Positions 50,001-61,100 of a stretch of DNA of 64,000 nt are shown in pieces. How positions within the stretch are numbered: position 1 is the first letter of the stretch; every line of letters begins with the position of its first letter. Origin of the DNA: Mycolicibacterium goodii (lineage in GTDB: Bacteria > Actinomycetota > Actinomycetes > Mycobacteriales > Mycobacteriaceae); contig NZ_CP092364.2 in the NCBI RefSeq assembly GCF_022370755.2, positions 2,046,001 to 2,110,000 on the forward strand, in the 5' to 3' direction. The notes below the pieces were generated by a model. It was not told where the DNA came from and ran no database searches. It was given only the letters and a program-made list of their open reading frames with translations. The position numbers and the translations under genes were made by a program.

Positions 50001-50762
50001 ATGAAGATTTCCGGTAACACCGTGTTCATTCCCGGCGCCACCAGCGGTATCGGGCTGGAACTGGCAATTGCTCTGCAAGCCAAGGGAAATACCGTCATCG
50101 TGGGTGGCCGTAGGCGCGAGCTGCTCGACAGCATCGCCGCCGAGCACGGCCTGGACACGGTGCGCATCGACACCGCCGACCCCGCCAGCATCACCGCCGT
50201 GACCGCCGACGTGCTGGCGGCGCACCCAGATCTCAACGTGCTCATCACCATGGCCGGGGTGATGTACATCGAAGATTGGCACCATCCCGAGAACTTCCTG
50301 GCCTCGGCCGAATCCACCATCACCACCAATGTGCTCGGACCCATCCGGCTGATCGCCGGTTTCATCGAGCACCTGCAGGCCCAGCCGGATGCCACCGTCA
50401 TCACGGTCTCGTCGGGTCTGGGCTTCACCCCGCTCAAGGTCACTCCGAGTTACAACGCGTCGAAGGCCGCCATCCATCTGCTCACCGAGACCCTGCGGTT
50501 GCAGTTCGCCGGATCCACCGTCGAATTCAAGGAGCTCCAACCGCCCGCGGTCAGGACCGACCTGGTCCCCGGGCAGCGGGACAGCGAATGGGCCATGCCC
50601 CTTGAGGATTTCGTCGCCGAGGTGATGGACATCCTGGAGAACCAGCCGGATGCCAAGGAGATTCAGGTCGAGAGCGTCAAGTTCCTGCGCTACTCCGAGG
50701 TCCGGGGCGATTACGACCACGCGGTCGCCGTCCTCAACGCCTCCGACCCGAACAGCAACTGA
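50001..50762 (+). CDS. Short-chain dehydrogenase/reductase, DltE-like (second)
   Basis: The 253-residue SDR has the cofactor motif PGATSGIG, a modified NAG motif (LITMAGVM), Ser in VSSGL and the catalytic YNASK. The overall pattern (VGGRRRELL, LQPPAVRTDLVPGQ) resembles the DltE/oxidoreductase subgroup. A clear ribosome-binding site (GAGGAGA) precedes the ATG. It lies 32 bp after the first SDR, so probably in the same LysR-controlled operon. Substrate unknown. Confidence 0.88.
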   Translation: MKISGNTVFIPGATSGIGLELAIALQAKGNTVIVGGRRRELLDSIAAEHGLDTVRIDTADPASITAVTADVLAAHPDLNVLITMAGVMYIEDWHHPENFLASAESTITTNVLGPIRLIAGFIEHLQAQPDATVITVSSGLGFTPLKVTPSYNASKAAIHLLTETLRLQFAGSTVEFKELQPPAVRTDLVPGQRDSEWAMPLEDFVAEVMDILENQPDAKEIQVESVKFLRYSEVRGDYDHAVAVLNASDPNSN

Positions 50763-50893
50763 TCCGGATCCTGTGACGATCGCGGACGTGCGGCGGACTC
50801 AAGCCACTCGACACCCGGCCGGTGGTTTCCTCTCCACCGGCCGGGTCGTGTCACCGTGATGCGTACCGGCAGTCGGCGACGTTGCCGAACCCA

Positions 50894-50913
50894 TTGACAA
50901 ATTAATTTGTCAA
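50894..50913. promoter_or_regulatory. 20-bp perfect palindrome, ArsR-type operator
   Basis: TTGACAAATTAATTTGTCAA is a perfect inverted repeat ending 15 bases before the GTG of the ArsR-family gene. Each arm starts with a TTGACA-like -35 box, so a dimer bound here would block the promoter. Autoregulation by the adjacent regulator is inferred. Confidence 0.75.
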
Positions 50914-50928
50914 GGCGACCATGGGAGC

Positions 50929-51528
50929 GTGCTCGAGGTCGAGGTGATCGCCGATCCTGGTGCCGCCGCATCCGCGTTGGATCCGATTCGCGGCAGGCTG
51001 CTGGCAGAACTGTCCGAACCGGCCTCGGCCGCCGCGTTGGCCACCCGCGTCGGCGTCACCAGGCAGAAGGTCAACTACCACCTGCGCGCACTGGAAAAGC
51101 ACGGGCTGGTGACCAGCGCCGGGGAACGTCGGTGGGGCGGACTGACCGAACGCCTGATGGTCGCGACGGCCACTTCCTACGTCGTCTCCCCAGGGGTGCT
51201 CGGCCCGCTCGCCGCCGATCCGGGTCAGGCACGCGACCGTGCGTCGGCGAGTTATCTGATCTCGGTGGCCGCCCGCGCGGTCCGCGAGGTCGGTGAGCTG
51301 TGGCGGGCGGCCCGCGACCACCGGAAGCGGTTGGCGACGCTCACGATCGACACCGCGGTGACATTCCGATCCGCCGCCGACCGAGCCGCGTTCACCGAAG
51401 AACTGGCGCATGCGGTGACCGCGCTGGTCGCGCGGTATCACGACGAATCCGAATCCGGCGGCCGCAGGCATCGCGTCGTGCTGGCGGCCTATCCGATGCC
51501 CGCCACGGGGCAGTTAGGGGAACACTGA
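50929..51528 (+). CDS. ArsR-family winged-helix regulator
   Basis: The 199-residue protein has an N-terminal ArsR-type winged helix (DPIRGRLLAELSEPASAAALATRVGVTRQKVNYHLRALEKHGLV) and a C-terminal helical region. No metal-binding cysteine pair is present in the recognition helix, so it is not a classic arsenic sensor; it belongs to the ArsR type often paired with AHSA1/SRPBCC genes. Its GTG start lies just after the 20-bp palindrome, and the AHSA1 gene follows after 1 base. Confidence 0.88.
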   Translation: MLEVEVIADPGAAASALDPIRGRLLAELSEPASAAALATRVGVTRQKVNYHLRALEKHGLVTSAGERRWGGLTERLMVATATSYVVSPGVLGPLAADPGQARDRASASYLISVAARAVREVGELWRAARDHRKRLATLTIDTAVTFRSAADRAAFTEELAHAVTALVARYHDESESGGRRHRVVLAAYPMPATGQLGEH

Positions 51529-51529
51529 C

Positions 51530-52327
51530 ATGCCGCTGAAGAAGGATGACGAAGGCCGCCGCTGGGTCGAGATGGAGTTCCTGGTGCCGGGCACGCCGGA
51601 ACAGGTGTGGCAGGCCATCGCCACCGGTTCGGGGATGAGTGCGTGGTTCACCCCCACCACAGTCGAGGAACACGTCGGCGGGACAATCGAATTCGACTTC
51701 GGCGACGGGGCCGTGAGCTCCGCGGTCGTCACCGAGTGGCAGCCGCCGAAGCGCCTCGGCTATGAGGAGCGCGACTGGAGCGGTGACGCACCGCCGCTGG
51801 CCACCGAAGTCGTCGTCACCAGCGTCTCCGGTGACCGCTGCGTGGTCCGTATGGTGCACAGTCTGTTCACCGACCGCGACGACTGGGATGACGAGATGGA
51901 GGGCTTCGAGACCGGTTGGCCCGGGTTCTTCGACGTGCTGCGCATCTACCTTCGTGACTTTCCCGGGCAGCCCGCGGCCGCAGCTTTCGCCGCTACCGGT
52001 CATCCGGGCGACATGGTGCAGGCGTGGGCGGAGCTGTCCCCGGCGGTGGGCATCGCGGGACTCGATGTGGGACGCCGATATGAGACACCGCCCGGTGTGC
52101 CGCACCTGGCAGGCACCGTCGAAAAGGTCCACCACACCGAGGACTTCCGCAATGTCATGGTCCGGTTGGAATCACCGGCCCCAGGTATCGCGCTGGTCGG
52201 TGGGTGTCGACCCGGTGACCGGGTCAGGCTGTCGGTCGGTCTGTACTTGTACGGCGATGCCGCGGCCGACACCGCCGCGGCGGAAGCACCGAAATGGCGG
52301 TCGTGGATGGCGCAGTTGGGCGGGTGA
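51530..52327 (+). CDS. AHSA1/SRPBCC-domain protein
   Basis: The 265-residue protein is of the START-like superfamily. The N-terminal AHSA1-type domain is clear (VEMEFLVPGTPEQVWQAIATGSGMSAWFTP, GGTIEFDFGDG, EWQPPKRLGYEE). A second, similar alpha/beta-grip region fills about 150-265. Such proteins bind hydrophobic ligands and are commonly encoded next to an ArsR regulator, as here. No catalytic motif is visible. Coupled to the upstream regulator gene. Confidence 0.82.
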   Translation: MPLKKDDEGRRWVEMEFLVPGTPEQVWQAIATGSGMSAWFTPTTVEEHVGGTIEFDFGDGAVSSAVVTEWQPPKRLGYEERDWSGDAPPLATEVVVTSVSGDRCVVRMVHSLFTDRDDWDDEMEGFETGWPGFFDVLRIYLRDFPGQPAAAAFAATGHPGDMVQAWAELSPAVGIAGLDVGRRYETPPGVPHLAGTVEKVHHTEDFRNVMVRLESPAPGIALVGGCRPGDRVRLSVGLYLYGDAAADTAAAEAPKWRSWMAQLGG

Positions 52328-52336
52328 GACGATCGC

Positions 52337-53122
52337 GTGGTGGATGACGCGGTGACCTCGACGCGCTCGACATCGGGTTCGGGTTGGCGCGGAACCGCAC
52401 TGCTTCGCCCTGGCGTGTTGGCGTTCTCCGGGTCCATCGGACCGACAGGTCACCATGCCCACCACGCGGTGCAGGTGATGACGGGTGCGACCCCCTTGAC
52501 GGTCATCGACGGCCACGGTGTACCGCACTCCGGCGCCACCATTGCGGTGCCCGCGGACGCCAGGCACCGCATCGCAGTCGGCGCCGACGACGGCGTCGTC
52601 ATCTTCCTGGAACCGGAGACCGCGGCAGGCCAGGCCGCACACCGGCGTAGCGCCACGTCGGGGTGGGTCACCGCGGATGTTCTCGGTATGCCGGGTCACC
52701 GGCCGCTGTCCGATGTGGTCGCCAACTTCGTGCGCCGACTGACGCCGAGCGGACCTGCCGCACCCGTCGAGCCGTCCGAGCGCCACCATGCGGTGGAGTC
52801 GGCGCTGCGCCTGTTGCCGGAGATGGTGGCGCAGGGACCGGTGAGCGGCACCGCCTTGGCGGCAGAGGTCGGTGTCTCGGTGAGCCGGCTGACCCACTTG
52901 TTCAGCGAGCAGGTCGGGCTGCCACTGCGGCGCTACGTGCTGTGGTCTCGGTTGCGCGTGGCAATCGTCAATGTTCAGAACGGCGCCGACCTGACCGGAG
53001 CCGCTCATGCCGCGGGATTCTCGGACAGCGCACACCTGACCCGCACCACGCGGACCATGTTCGGTTTGCCTCCTTCGATCCTCAGCCGGCACGTGCGTTG
53101 GGACCTCGCAGGTCTCGAATAG
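52337..53122 (+). CDS. AraC-family regulator
   Basis: The 261 residues have an N-terminal cupin-like sensor domain (about 15-100, GHHAHHAVQVM, ATIAVPADARHRI) and a C-terminal AraC double helix-turn-helix (GTALAAEVGVSVSRLTHLFSEQVGLPLRRYVLWSRLR, then AAHAAGFSDSAHLTRTTRTMFG). It starts at GTG 52337, 9 bases after the AHSA1 gene, so it may be co-transcribed. Its effector and targets are unknown; the following membrane hydroxylase gene is one candidate. Confidence 0.87.
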   Translation: MVDDAVTSTRSTSGSGWRGTALLRPGVLAFSGSIGPTGHHAHHAVQVMTGATPLTVIDGHGVPHSGATIAVPADARHRIAVGADDGVVIFLEPETAAGQAAHRRSATSGWVTADVLGMPGHRPLSDVVANFVRRLTPSGPAAPVEPSERHHAVESALRLLPEMVAQGPVSGTALAAEVGVSVSRLTHLFSEQVGLPLRRYVLWSRLRVAIVNVQNGADLTGAAHAAGFSDSAHLTRTTRTMFGLPPSILSRHVRWDLAGLE

Positions 53123-53170
53123 CCGAATCATTCAAGCTTCAAGGGTGCCGTAGCGTCGAACATCGACGGC

Positions 53171-54133
53171 ATGAACGCCGTGATCACTGCTCACCCGCTG
53201 CAGACGATGGCCCGCTACGGCTACGTACCGTTCATGCTCGTCGGCCTCAACGGTGCAGGCGTCGCCCTGACCTCCGCGGGTGCACCGAAATACTGGCTGC
53301 TGGTGCTCTTGGTGGTCGCCATCGCGGCCTCATTCGGCGTCGAGCGCGTCATTCCCTACGACCCTGCGTGGAACCAGGATCGCGCCGACAGCGTCCGCGA
53401 CCGCATCCACGTCGCAGTCAACGAGACCCTGATCCTCGCCAGCGTGTCAGCGATTCCCCTCCTGGCCGCGGTTGTTCCGGCGCCCGGTCTCTGGCCGAAA
53501 CACTGGCCCTTACTGCTGCAGGTACTGGTCGCCATCCTCATCGCCGACTTCGGGATCACGGTGGTGCACTTGGTCAGCCACAAGATCGGCGTGCTGTGGC
53601 GGTTCCATGCCGTGCACCACAGCATCACCCGTTTCTACGGACTCAACGGGTTGATGAAGCACCCCTTGCACCAGACCGTGGAGATGGCCGCCGGTGTCGC
53701 GCCCCTCATCCTGGTCGGCCTGCCGTTCGAGGTGGCCTCCGTACTCGCCCTGGCCGTGGCGATCCAACTGCTGTTGCAGCACTCCAACGCCGATTACCGA
53801 GTCGGCCCCGCCAGGTACCTCCTCGCCCTCAACGAAGGGCACCGCTTCCATCACCTGAAGTGGGCCGGGATCGGCGACGTCAACTTCGGGCTGTTCACCC
53901 TGCTGTGGGATCACCTGTTCCGGACGTACTCCTACGACCCCACGCGCCGGTTCGATTCGAACCAACTCGGCATGGCCGCGAAACCGGACTACCCGACCGG
54001 CTACCTCCGTCAGATGGTGTTCCCGTTCACCGCAGATGGGGGTTGCGCGTCGAAAGGGACGCCCGTTAGCGCGGACAAGGTCGGCGTCGAACCCGATGTG
54101 TACGGACAGGACACCGGTGCGGCGGGCGGGTAA
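53171..54133 (+). CDS. Fatty acid hydroxylase / sterol desaturase family membrane enzyme
   Basis: A di-iron membrane oxygenase of 320 residues. It has four to five hydrophobic segments and the family's histidine clusters: HLVSHKIGVLWRFHAVHHS (His-x3-His and His-x2-His-His) and NEGHRFHHLKW. These bind two irons for C-H hydroxylation or desaturation of a lipid. The precise substrate is unknown; mycobacterial relatives act on lipids or sterol-like molecules. It starts at ATG 53171, 48 bp after the AraC gene. Confidence 0.86.
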   Translation: MNAVITAHPLQTMARYGYVPFMLVGLNGAGVALTSAGAPKYWLLVLLVVAIAASFGVERVIPYDPAWNQDRADSVRDRIHVAVNETLILASVSAIPLLAAVVPAPGLWPKHWPLLLQVLVAILIADFGITVVHLVSHKIGVLWRFHAVHHSITRFYGLNGLMKHPLHQTVEMAAGVAPLILVGLPFEVASVLALAVAIQLLLQHSNADYRVGPARYLLALNEGHRFHHLKWAGIGDVNFGLFTLLWDHLFRTYSYDPTRRFDSNQLGMAAKPDYPTGYLRQMVFPFTADGGCASKGTPVSADKVGVEPDVYGQDTGAAGG

Positions 54134-54224
54134 CGGAGTAGCGTTGCATAGTGGTTCTAGGTAAAACGCGGGCGAGAACCTGAGGCAGTGGTAGCGCTCG
54201 ACCGAAAGGCAAGGGGGTGACAGC

Positions 54225-54752
54225 GTGATCTGGGGCGATCTCACGATCCTGGCCGGCGTGATGGCGCTTTCGTTCGGGGCATGCGTGTTCGTCTACGTCA
54301 CCCGGCTGGAGAACCGGACGCCCGCTGCACTGGGCGAACAGGTGGGTGCCCACAAGGCGGTGCTGGCCAAGGTGCGCAAGCGTCAACCGTTGACCCGGGA
54401 CGAGTTCGAATACGCCACCGAGCTGGTGACCGACGCCCGGTCACCGCTGGCGTACGCCATCCCGGCCGTCCTGTTCAGCATGGGGTTCTTCTACGTGGTC
54501 GGCTGCCTCTACGAGTTGCATGTGCACGGTGGGAATCCGTCGTTCCGCACGTTCATCGGCGGTATCCCGATGTTGACCTCGATGAACATCGCCGCCCAAC
54601 TGCGCCGTGTCGCGCGGTTGAAGAACAAGCTGCGCGACGCCGCAGTGATCGCACCTGAGCCGGAAACCGAACCAGAAACGCAGACCCGGAGCAACTTTCA
54701 CTTGCGCGACGGTGCGACCGCGGGATCGTCGTCCTCCCACAGCAACAGTTGA
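54225..54752 (+). CDS. Small membrane protein of unknown function
   Basis: The 175-residue protein has an N-terminal membrane helix ([20 protein letters not shown]), a charged cytosolic linker ([27 protein letters not shown]), a second helix ([20 protein letters not shown]) and a polar, Ser-rich tail. No family recognised. It starts at GTG 54225 with an AAGGCAAGGGGG purine run upstream; a 6-bp inverted repeat GGTTCT/AGAACC lies at 54153-54180. Its last 55 bases overlap the end of the convergent MmpL gene, so the tail may be uncertain. Confidence 0.65.
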   Translation: MIWGDLTILAGVMALSFGACVFVYVTRLENRTPAALGEQVGAHKAVLAKVRKRQPLTRDEFEYATELVTDARSPLAYAIPAVLFSMGFFYVVGCLYELHVHGGNPSFRTFIGGIPMLTSMNIAAQLRRVARLKNKLRDAAVIAPEPETEPETQTRSNFHLRDGATAGSSSSHSNS

Positions 54753-57586
54753 CGCACCGCGGCGCGGGAACCGTACGGCTGCAGCATCTGGCTGGCCGGA
54801 CGGGGCCGCACCCGCAGTGGCCACCAGAACCAGCGGCCGAGCAGCGCGGCGATCGACGGCGTCATGAACGAACGCACGATCAGCGTGTCGAACAGCAGAC
54901 CCAGAGCGATCGTCGTCCCGATCTGGCCGAGCACCCGCAGGTCGGCGAAGATGAACGACGCCATGGTGGCCGCGAATACGAGGCCGGCTGCCGTGACCAC
55001 CGAGCCGGAACCGGCCATGGCGCGGATGATGCCGGTGTTGAGCCCGGCGCCGATCTCCTCCTTGAAGCGGGAGATCAGCAGCAGGTTGTAGTCCGACCCC
55101 ACGGCCAGGAGCAGGATCACGGCCAGCGCCAACACGATCCAGTACAACTCGATGCCGAGAATCTCCTGCCAGATGAGCACCGACAGCCCGAACGAGGCGC
55201 CCAACGACAGCGCCACGGTGCCCACGATCACGAGCGCTGCGACCACGCTGCGGGTGATGAACAACATCACCAACAGGATCAGGGTGAGGGCCGCGATGGC
55301 GGCGATCATCAGATCGTATTTCGCGCCGTCGGCGATGTCCTTGTAGGTGGCCGCGGTGCCGGCGAGGTAGATCTTGGACCCGGCCAGAGGTGTGCCCTTG
55401 ACGGCCTCCTTGGCGGCGTGCCTGATGGCGTCGATGTGCGAAATGCCTTCGGGCGTGGCCGGATCGCCCTCATGGGTGATGATCAGGCGAGCCGCTTTAC
55501 CGTCCGGGGACAGGAACAACTTGAGACCGCGCTGAAATTCGGGGTTGGTGAACGCTTCCGGCGGTAGGTAGAAGGAGTCGTCCACCTTCGCCGCGTCGTA
55601 GGCCTGGCCCAGCGCGGTCGAGTTCTGCAGCGCCGCGGCAGCCTGATCGTTGAGCCCCGAGGTGGTGGCGTAATTGGTCAAAGTCAGATCGCGGTTTGCC
55701 TGCTGACTGGCGATCTGCGGTGGAATCAGCGCAAGCAGTTTCGGTTGCAGCTCATCGAGTTTGGCGATGCTGCCCGAGACATTGGCCAACTGATCGGTCA
55801 ATTCGTCGATACCGTCGAGGGCGTCGAACACCGACCGCAGCGCCGCGCACATCGGGATGTCGAAGCAGTGCGGCTCCCAGTAGAAGTAGTTGCGGATCGG
55901 GCGGAACTGGTCGTCGAAGTTGGCGATCTTGTCGCGCAGATCTTTGGCGGTGGCCACGGTCTGCTGAAACGCCTCGGACTGCTCATGGGTGATCGCGCCG
56001 GACTGCTGCTGCAGCGCATACTGCTGGCGCAGAACGTCGATCGAGTTGTTGATCACGTCGACCTGCTTGAGCAGGTCTTCGCCGCGGGCCTGCTGGAAGG
56101 GCAGATTGTTGATCTGCGATGCGCTGCCCGAGCTGATCTGGAAGGGAATCGACGTGTGGTCCAACGGTGTTCCCAGCGGTCGCGTGATCGATTGCACCTG
56201 CGCGATGCCGTCGGTGTGGAAGACCGCCTTGGCGACCCGCTCCAGAAGGATCATGTCGGTGGAATTGCGCAGGTCGTGATCGGCTTCGATCATCATCAGC
56301 TCCGGGTTCAGCCGGGCCTGCGAGAAGTGGCGCTCGGCGGCCGTGTAGCCCACGTTGGCCGGAGCGTCGGCGGGCATGTAGGGCCGGGTGTCATAACTCG
56401 TGGTGTAGCGCGGTAGGGCCAGCAGACCGATCAGCGCGACCGCGATGGTGACGACCAGAACCGGTCCGGGCCAGCGCACGATGGCGGTGCCGATGCGTCG
56501 CCAGTTCTGCGTCCGCAACGGGCGGTTGGGCTCGAACAAGCCGAAATGCCGACCGATCACCAGCACGGCCGGGGCCAGCGTCAATGCCGCCGCCACCGCG
56601 ACCAGCACGCCGATACCGGCCGGAACCCCGAGACTCTGGAAATAGGGGAGCCGGGTGAAGGTGAGGCACAGCACCGCCCCGGCAATCGTCAGACCCGATC
56701 CAAGGATGACGTGTGCGGTGCCGTGGTACATCGTGGTGAACGCGGTGACGCGGTCCTGGCCGGCGTAGCGCGCCTCGTGGAAACGGCCCAGGATGAAGAT
56801 GGCGTAATCGGTGCCTGCGGCGATCACCAGCAACGTCAGCAGATTGGTGGAGTACGTCGAGAGTTCGATGATGCCGGCGTTGGCCAGCACCGCGACCACA
56901 CCGCGCGAGGCGGTCAATTCGATCATCACCGTGAACATCACCAGGATGACCGTGGTGACGCGGCGGTAGAGCCAGAGCAGCATCACCGCGATCACCCCGA
57001 GCGTGATGATCGTGGTTTTCAAGGTGCCCTGGCGCCCGACCTCGAATTGATCGGTGACCAGGGGTGCGGCGCCGGTGACATAGGCCCGGATCCCGGGCGG
57101 CGGCGGTGTGTCGTCGACGATGGCTCGCACCGCGTCGACGGATTCGTTGGACAGCGACTCGCCCTGGTTGCCCGCCAGGTAGATCTGCACCAGCGCCGCT
57201 TTGCCGTCGGTGCTCTGCGAGCCGGCGGCGGTCAGCGGATCTCCCCAGAAGTCCTGGATGTGCTGCACGTGCGTGGTGTCCTGGGACAGTTTGCGGATCA
57301 AGCCGTCGTAGTAGTGGTGCGCGTCGGCGCCGAGCGGCGCGTCGCCCTCCAGGACGATCATTGCCGAACTGTCGGAATCGAATTCGTCGAACACCGCGCC
57401 TATGCGCTTGGCGGCCTGCAGTGATGGCGCATCCTGGGGACTCAGCGAGACGTTGTGCGATTCGGCGACGGTCTCCAACTGCGGAACGAACACGTTCGTC
57501 ACCACGGCCAGACCGAGCCAGAACAGCGCGATGATCACCGAGAACCGCCGGATCAGGTCCGGAATCGCCGACAGACGCGCGCTCAT
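54698..57586 (-). CDS. MmpL-family RND lipid transporter
   Basis: Inner-membrane RND permease of 962 residues, in the size range of MmpL4/MmpL5-type proteins. It has an N-terminal transmembrane helix ([20 protein letters not shown]), a large periplasmic loop, a block of about five helices including the family motif [16 protein letters not shown], a second long periplasmic loop with coiled coil (about 430-640), and a final helix block with [15 protein letters not shown]. The Asp-Tyr pairs in both blocks are the proton-relay residues of MmpL3-type transporters. The ATG overlaps the mmpS stop (ATGA). Likely exporter of the adjacent NRPS product. Confidence 0.93.
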   Translation of the reverse strand: MSARLSAIPDLIRRFSVIIALFWLGLAVVTNVFVPQLETVAESHNVSLSPQDAPSLQAAKRIGAVFDEFDSDSSAMIVLEGDAPLGADAHHYYDGLIRKLSQDTTHVQHIQDFWGDPLTAAGSQSTDGKAALVQIYLAGNQGESLSNESVDAVRAIVDDTPPPPGIRAYVTGAAPLVTDQFEVGRQGTLKTTIITLGVIAVMLLWLYRRVTTVILVMFTVMIELTASRGVVAVLANAGIIELSTYSTNLLTLLVIAAGTDYAIFILGRFHEARYAGQDRVTAFTTMYHGTAHVILGSGLTIAGAVLCLTFTRLPYFQSLGVPAGIGVLVAVAAALTLAPAVLVIGRHFGLFEPNRPLRTQNWRRIGTAIVRWPGPVLVVTIAVALIGLLALPRYTTSYDTRPYMPADAPANVGYTAAERHFSQARLNPELMMIEADHDLRNSTDMILLERVAKAVFHTDGIAQVQSITRPLGTPLDHTSIPFQISSGSASQINNLPFQQARGEDLLKQVDVINNSIDVLRQQYALQQQSGAITHEQSEAFQQTVATAKDLRDKIANFDDQFRPIRNYFYWEPHCFDIPMCAALRSVFDALDGIDELTDQLANVSGSIAKLDELQPKLLALIPPQIASQQANRDLTLTNYATTSGLNDQAAAALQNSTALGQAYDAAKVDDSFYLPPEAFTNPEFQRGLKLFLSPDGKAARLIITHEGDPATPEGISHIDAIRHAAKEAVKGTPLAGSKIYLAGTAATYKDIADGAKYDLMIAAIAALTLILLVMLFITRSVVAALVIVGTVALSLGASFGLSVLIWQEILGIELYWIVLALAVILLLAVGSDYNLLLISRFKEEIGAGLNTGIIRAMAGSGSVVTAAGLVFAATMASFIFADLRVLGQIGTTIALGLLFDTLIVRSFMTPSIAALLGRWFWWPLRVRPRPASQMLQPYGSRAAVRQLLLWEDDDPAVAPSRK

Positions 57587-58029
57587 CCGGACTTGTCCAG
57601 GCAGAAGGTGTAGGCATTCACGGTGTTCACCCACCTTTCGTCCTTGACGACGTCATCGATGGTGATTCGGCATCCGATCGAACTGCTGTCGCCCTGCGCT
57701 GCGACGTTGGCGAAAACTGCAGGCTGGGTGGTGGTCGTGTCGTAGGACCAGGGCAGCGGGACGTTGTCCGCGCGTTGTGGTTGCGCATCGACGTCCAGGT
57801 AGGTGATGGTGGCCACCGTGCCCGGCGGTCCCATGACCTCCAACACCACGTGTTTCGGGTTGAACGGAACGATCTCGTTGCCGGAGCCGCTTGGCGTGGA
57901 TGTCACGTCTTGAGAGGCGAACACGCCGTGCAGCCGGTACACCGCGAATCCGGATACCGCGAGCACGACCACCGCCACCAGGGGCATCCAGTGTCTCCTG
58001 AGTCGACTTCCCATCGGAAACCGCTGCAT
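57583..58029 (-). CDS. MmpS-family accessory protein
   Basis: Membrane-anchored periplasmic partner of MmpL, 148 residues. It has an N-terminal helix ([25 protein letters not shown]) and a beta-sandwich domain with family marks [22 protein letters not shown] and [23 protein letters not shown], ending in two cysteines ([18 protein letters not shown]). An AAAGG site lies 7 bases before the ATG at 58029; 21 additional upstream codons are unconserved. It precedes and overlaps mmpL and follows the NRPS gene after 144 bp in which a separate promoter is possible. Confidence 0.92.
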   Translation of the reverse strand: MQRFPMGSRLRRHWMPLVAVVVLAVSGFAVYRLHGVFASQDVTSTPSGSGNEIVPFNPKHVVLEVMGPPGTVATITYLDVDAQPQRADNVPLPWSYDTTTTQPAVFANVAAQGDSSSIGCRITIDDVVKDERWVNTVNAYTFCLDKSG

Positions 58030-58173
58030 TCGTGACCCTTTCGACGTGCGGCGGCATGCGCGGACGGAGGTTCCCATAGGGTGGCTAATCAACCAGGTTG
58101 ACGTTACGACAATGGGCCCGACACCACAACCGTGGATGTGGAGTGTTCAGGCGGAGGTTCTGCCGCAGGCTGT

Positions 58174-61100
58174 CTACGCGGATCGCGGTGTCGACAACGG
58201 GTGGGGATCGAGCAGACCCATCCGCTGCAGATCAGTGACGTACTTGACGATGATCGCGGGCGTGATGTGGGGGATGTCGGTTTCGGGGCCTGTCGTGTCG
58301 CCGCCGATCCGGTACTCACGAACCGCGGCACGGAACCTCTCGGTGGGACCGTAGGCGCCGAGCGTCGGTTCTGGAGGTTGCAGATCGGTGGTGAGATCCA
58401 GGCCGTAACGGGCCGCGAGAATCTGCAGCACCGAATGCCGGCGCTGTCTGTCGGGAAGTGCGCGCAATGCGGTCTCGAAGCGTCGCAACCATTCTCCGAA
58501 ATCTGCGATGCGCTGGATCGGATACCCGGCCTCGATGAGCCAGTCGACGTACTGGTCGGCTCCGATGCCGTCGTCGTGCGGGTTCATCACGTGATAGGTC
58601 TCGAATCCGTGCAACGCGCATTTGCTGAGGGTGGCGATCGCCTCCGCGACGAAGCCGACCGGCAGTGCATCGTAGTGGGCGCGTTGCCGCTGGCCCGCGG
58701 CATCGAGTCGATAGAACGATGCCGGCGCCACGCCGGTCGCGACGACGCTCAGCACCATACGGGTGAAGTTGTCGGGGAGGTTCAGCTGGCCGACATAGGT
58801 TGTGTCGGTGAGGATCATGTCGCAGCGGAATACCCGGACCGGGATTTCACACAGGTCATGTGCCTCCCGCAGCAGAACCTCGGCCGCCCACTTGCTGTTG
58901 CCGTAGCCGCTGGCATATCCGGCGTCGACGCGGCGGATCGGACTGATGACGCGGATGTCGGCATCCTCGGTGAACACGGCAGGCTCGATCTGCTGACGCA
59001 CGTCCGCGGTGGACACATACGAGTACGACTTGAGCTTGGTGGTGAGGGCGAACCGGATCACCTCGGCGGTGCCTGCGACGTTGGGACCGAAAAACTCCTG
59101 GTAGGGCAGGATGCCGTTGACGAAGCCCGCGGAATCGACGATCAGATCCACCGACGCCGCGAGCTCGGTCCAGACCGCCTCGTCGAGGCCGAGCGCGGCT
59201 GCGCTCTTGTCACCGGCCACCACGCGTATCCGGTCTTCCGACAGCTGCCGGAAGCGTGTCAGCAACACCGGATCTCCGCTGTCGAACACCTTCTCGAGCC
59301 GCTCACGGGCCTCGGTGTCGGAGGCTGCCCGCACCAGGCACACCAGCGTCCCGTCGACAGGTTTCAGGCGCTGCAGCCATTCGAGGACCAGGAAACGCCC
59401 GAGGAATCCGGTCGCCCCGGTCAACAGCACTGTGCGGATCTGTCCACCCGAGCGGGGAAGAGCCGGCGCAGCTGCCAACGTCGCCGGGTCGATGAACTTT
59501 TCCAGGGTGAGGTCGGTGGCACGTATCTCGGTGACATCGCCGGACCCGTGCACTGTTTCCACCGTCGCGCCGTGTGCCGCCAGCGTGTCGGTCCCGTGTT
59601 CGTCGTCGACGCGCCGGCTCACGGCGTGCACCGACGGCGACTGCAGGAGATCCTGGACGCCGACGTGCGCGTCGAGCGCGGTGTTGATCGCGGCGACGCA
59701 CCGCATGGCGGAGATCGAATCGCCACCGAGGTCGAAGAACGAGTCATCGAGGCCGACCCGCTCGACACCGAGGATCTGCCCGTAAACACTCGCGACCACC
59801 TTCTGGGTCCGGGTGGCGGGTGGGCGATAGGTGCGAGCAAACTGGTACTCGGGTGTGGGAAGCGCTCGTTGGTCGAGTTTGCCGTTCACCGTCACCGGCA
59901 AGGTGTCCAGCCGAACCACGGCAGCCGGAATCATGTAGGGCGGCAATCGATCGGCGAGTCGCGTTCGGGCCTCGGCCGGATCGACCGTTCCGGTGACGTA
60001 GCCGACCAGCCGCTTGTCACCGGGGTGGTCCTCGCGCACGATGACGGCCGCCTGGTCCACCCCGTCGAGATCGGCGAGCGCACTTCGGATCTCGCCGAGT
60101 TCGATCCGGAATCCGCGGATCTTCACCTGATCGTCGACCCGGCCGAGGTACCGCAACTGGCCGTCGGCGCCCCAGCGTGCCAGATCACCGGTGCGATACA
60201 TCCGCGTCCCCGGTGCCCCGAACGGACACGCCACGAACCGCGACGCGGTCATGCCTGCGCGGTTCAGGTAGCCGACACCGACGCCCAGGCCCGCCACGTA
60301 CACCTCACCGACCACTCCCAGCGGCACCGCGCGCAACCACGGGTCGAGGACGAAGACGGCGGCGCCGGGCACGGGTACGCCGATCGGGACATCTCCCGCG
60401 GCGTCCTGTGTCAGTGGCGCGCTGGCGGTGGCGGATACCGCGGTCTCGCTCGGGCCGTACAGATTGGCCATCGTCCGGCCCGGCGCCCACCGCTTGACCA
60501 CCTCGCTGGGGCAGGCCTCGCCGCCGACCAGCAGCGTGAGACCGTCGAGGTCGGTTTCCACCAGCGCAGCCGCCGCTGCCGGGGTCTGACAGAGCACCGT
60601 GGCGCGTTCGGCCAGCAGGAGGTCATGCAGATCCTGCGGTGAGTTCGTGACCGACTCCGGTACCACCACGAGCCGTCCACCGTGCAGCAGAGCCGCCCAC
60701 ATCTCCCACACCGAGAAGTCGAAACCGTATGAGTGGCACTGTGTCCACACCTGATCCGGCCCGAATTCGACCCCGGCGTGCGGAGCGTCGAAGAGCCGGG
60801 TGACGTTGCGGTGAGTGAGCGCGACGCCTTTCGGTCGCCCAGTGGTTCCCGATGTGTAGATGATGTACGCGATGTCGTCGGGATCGGGCGACAACAGCGT
60901 GGTGGCGGTGACAAGGGATGTCGCCGGGTCATCGACTTCGAGGATCGCCCCGTCGAAGTCCACGAGCCGGGGCTGCAACCCATCGGTGGTGATCGCTGCC
61001 AACGGTCCGGTGTCCTCGAGCATGAACCGCACGCGCGACGACGGCGCGGCCGGATCGATCGGCAGATACGCCGCCCCGGTCTTGAGCACGGCCAGGATCG

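Noticed and set aside
58132..60642. An 836-codon plus-strand open frame opposite the NRPS gene
   Set aside because: It is antisense to clearly recognisable carrier, adenylation and reductase motifs. Its translation is His/Arg/Gln-rich with no family motif, as expected for the mirror frame of GC-rich coding DNA.
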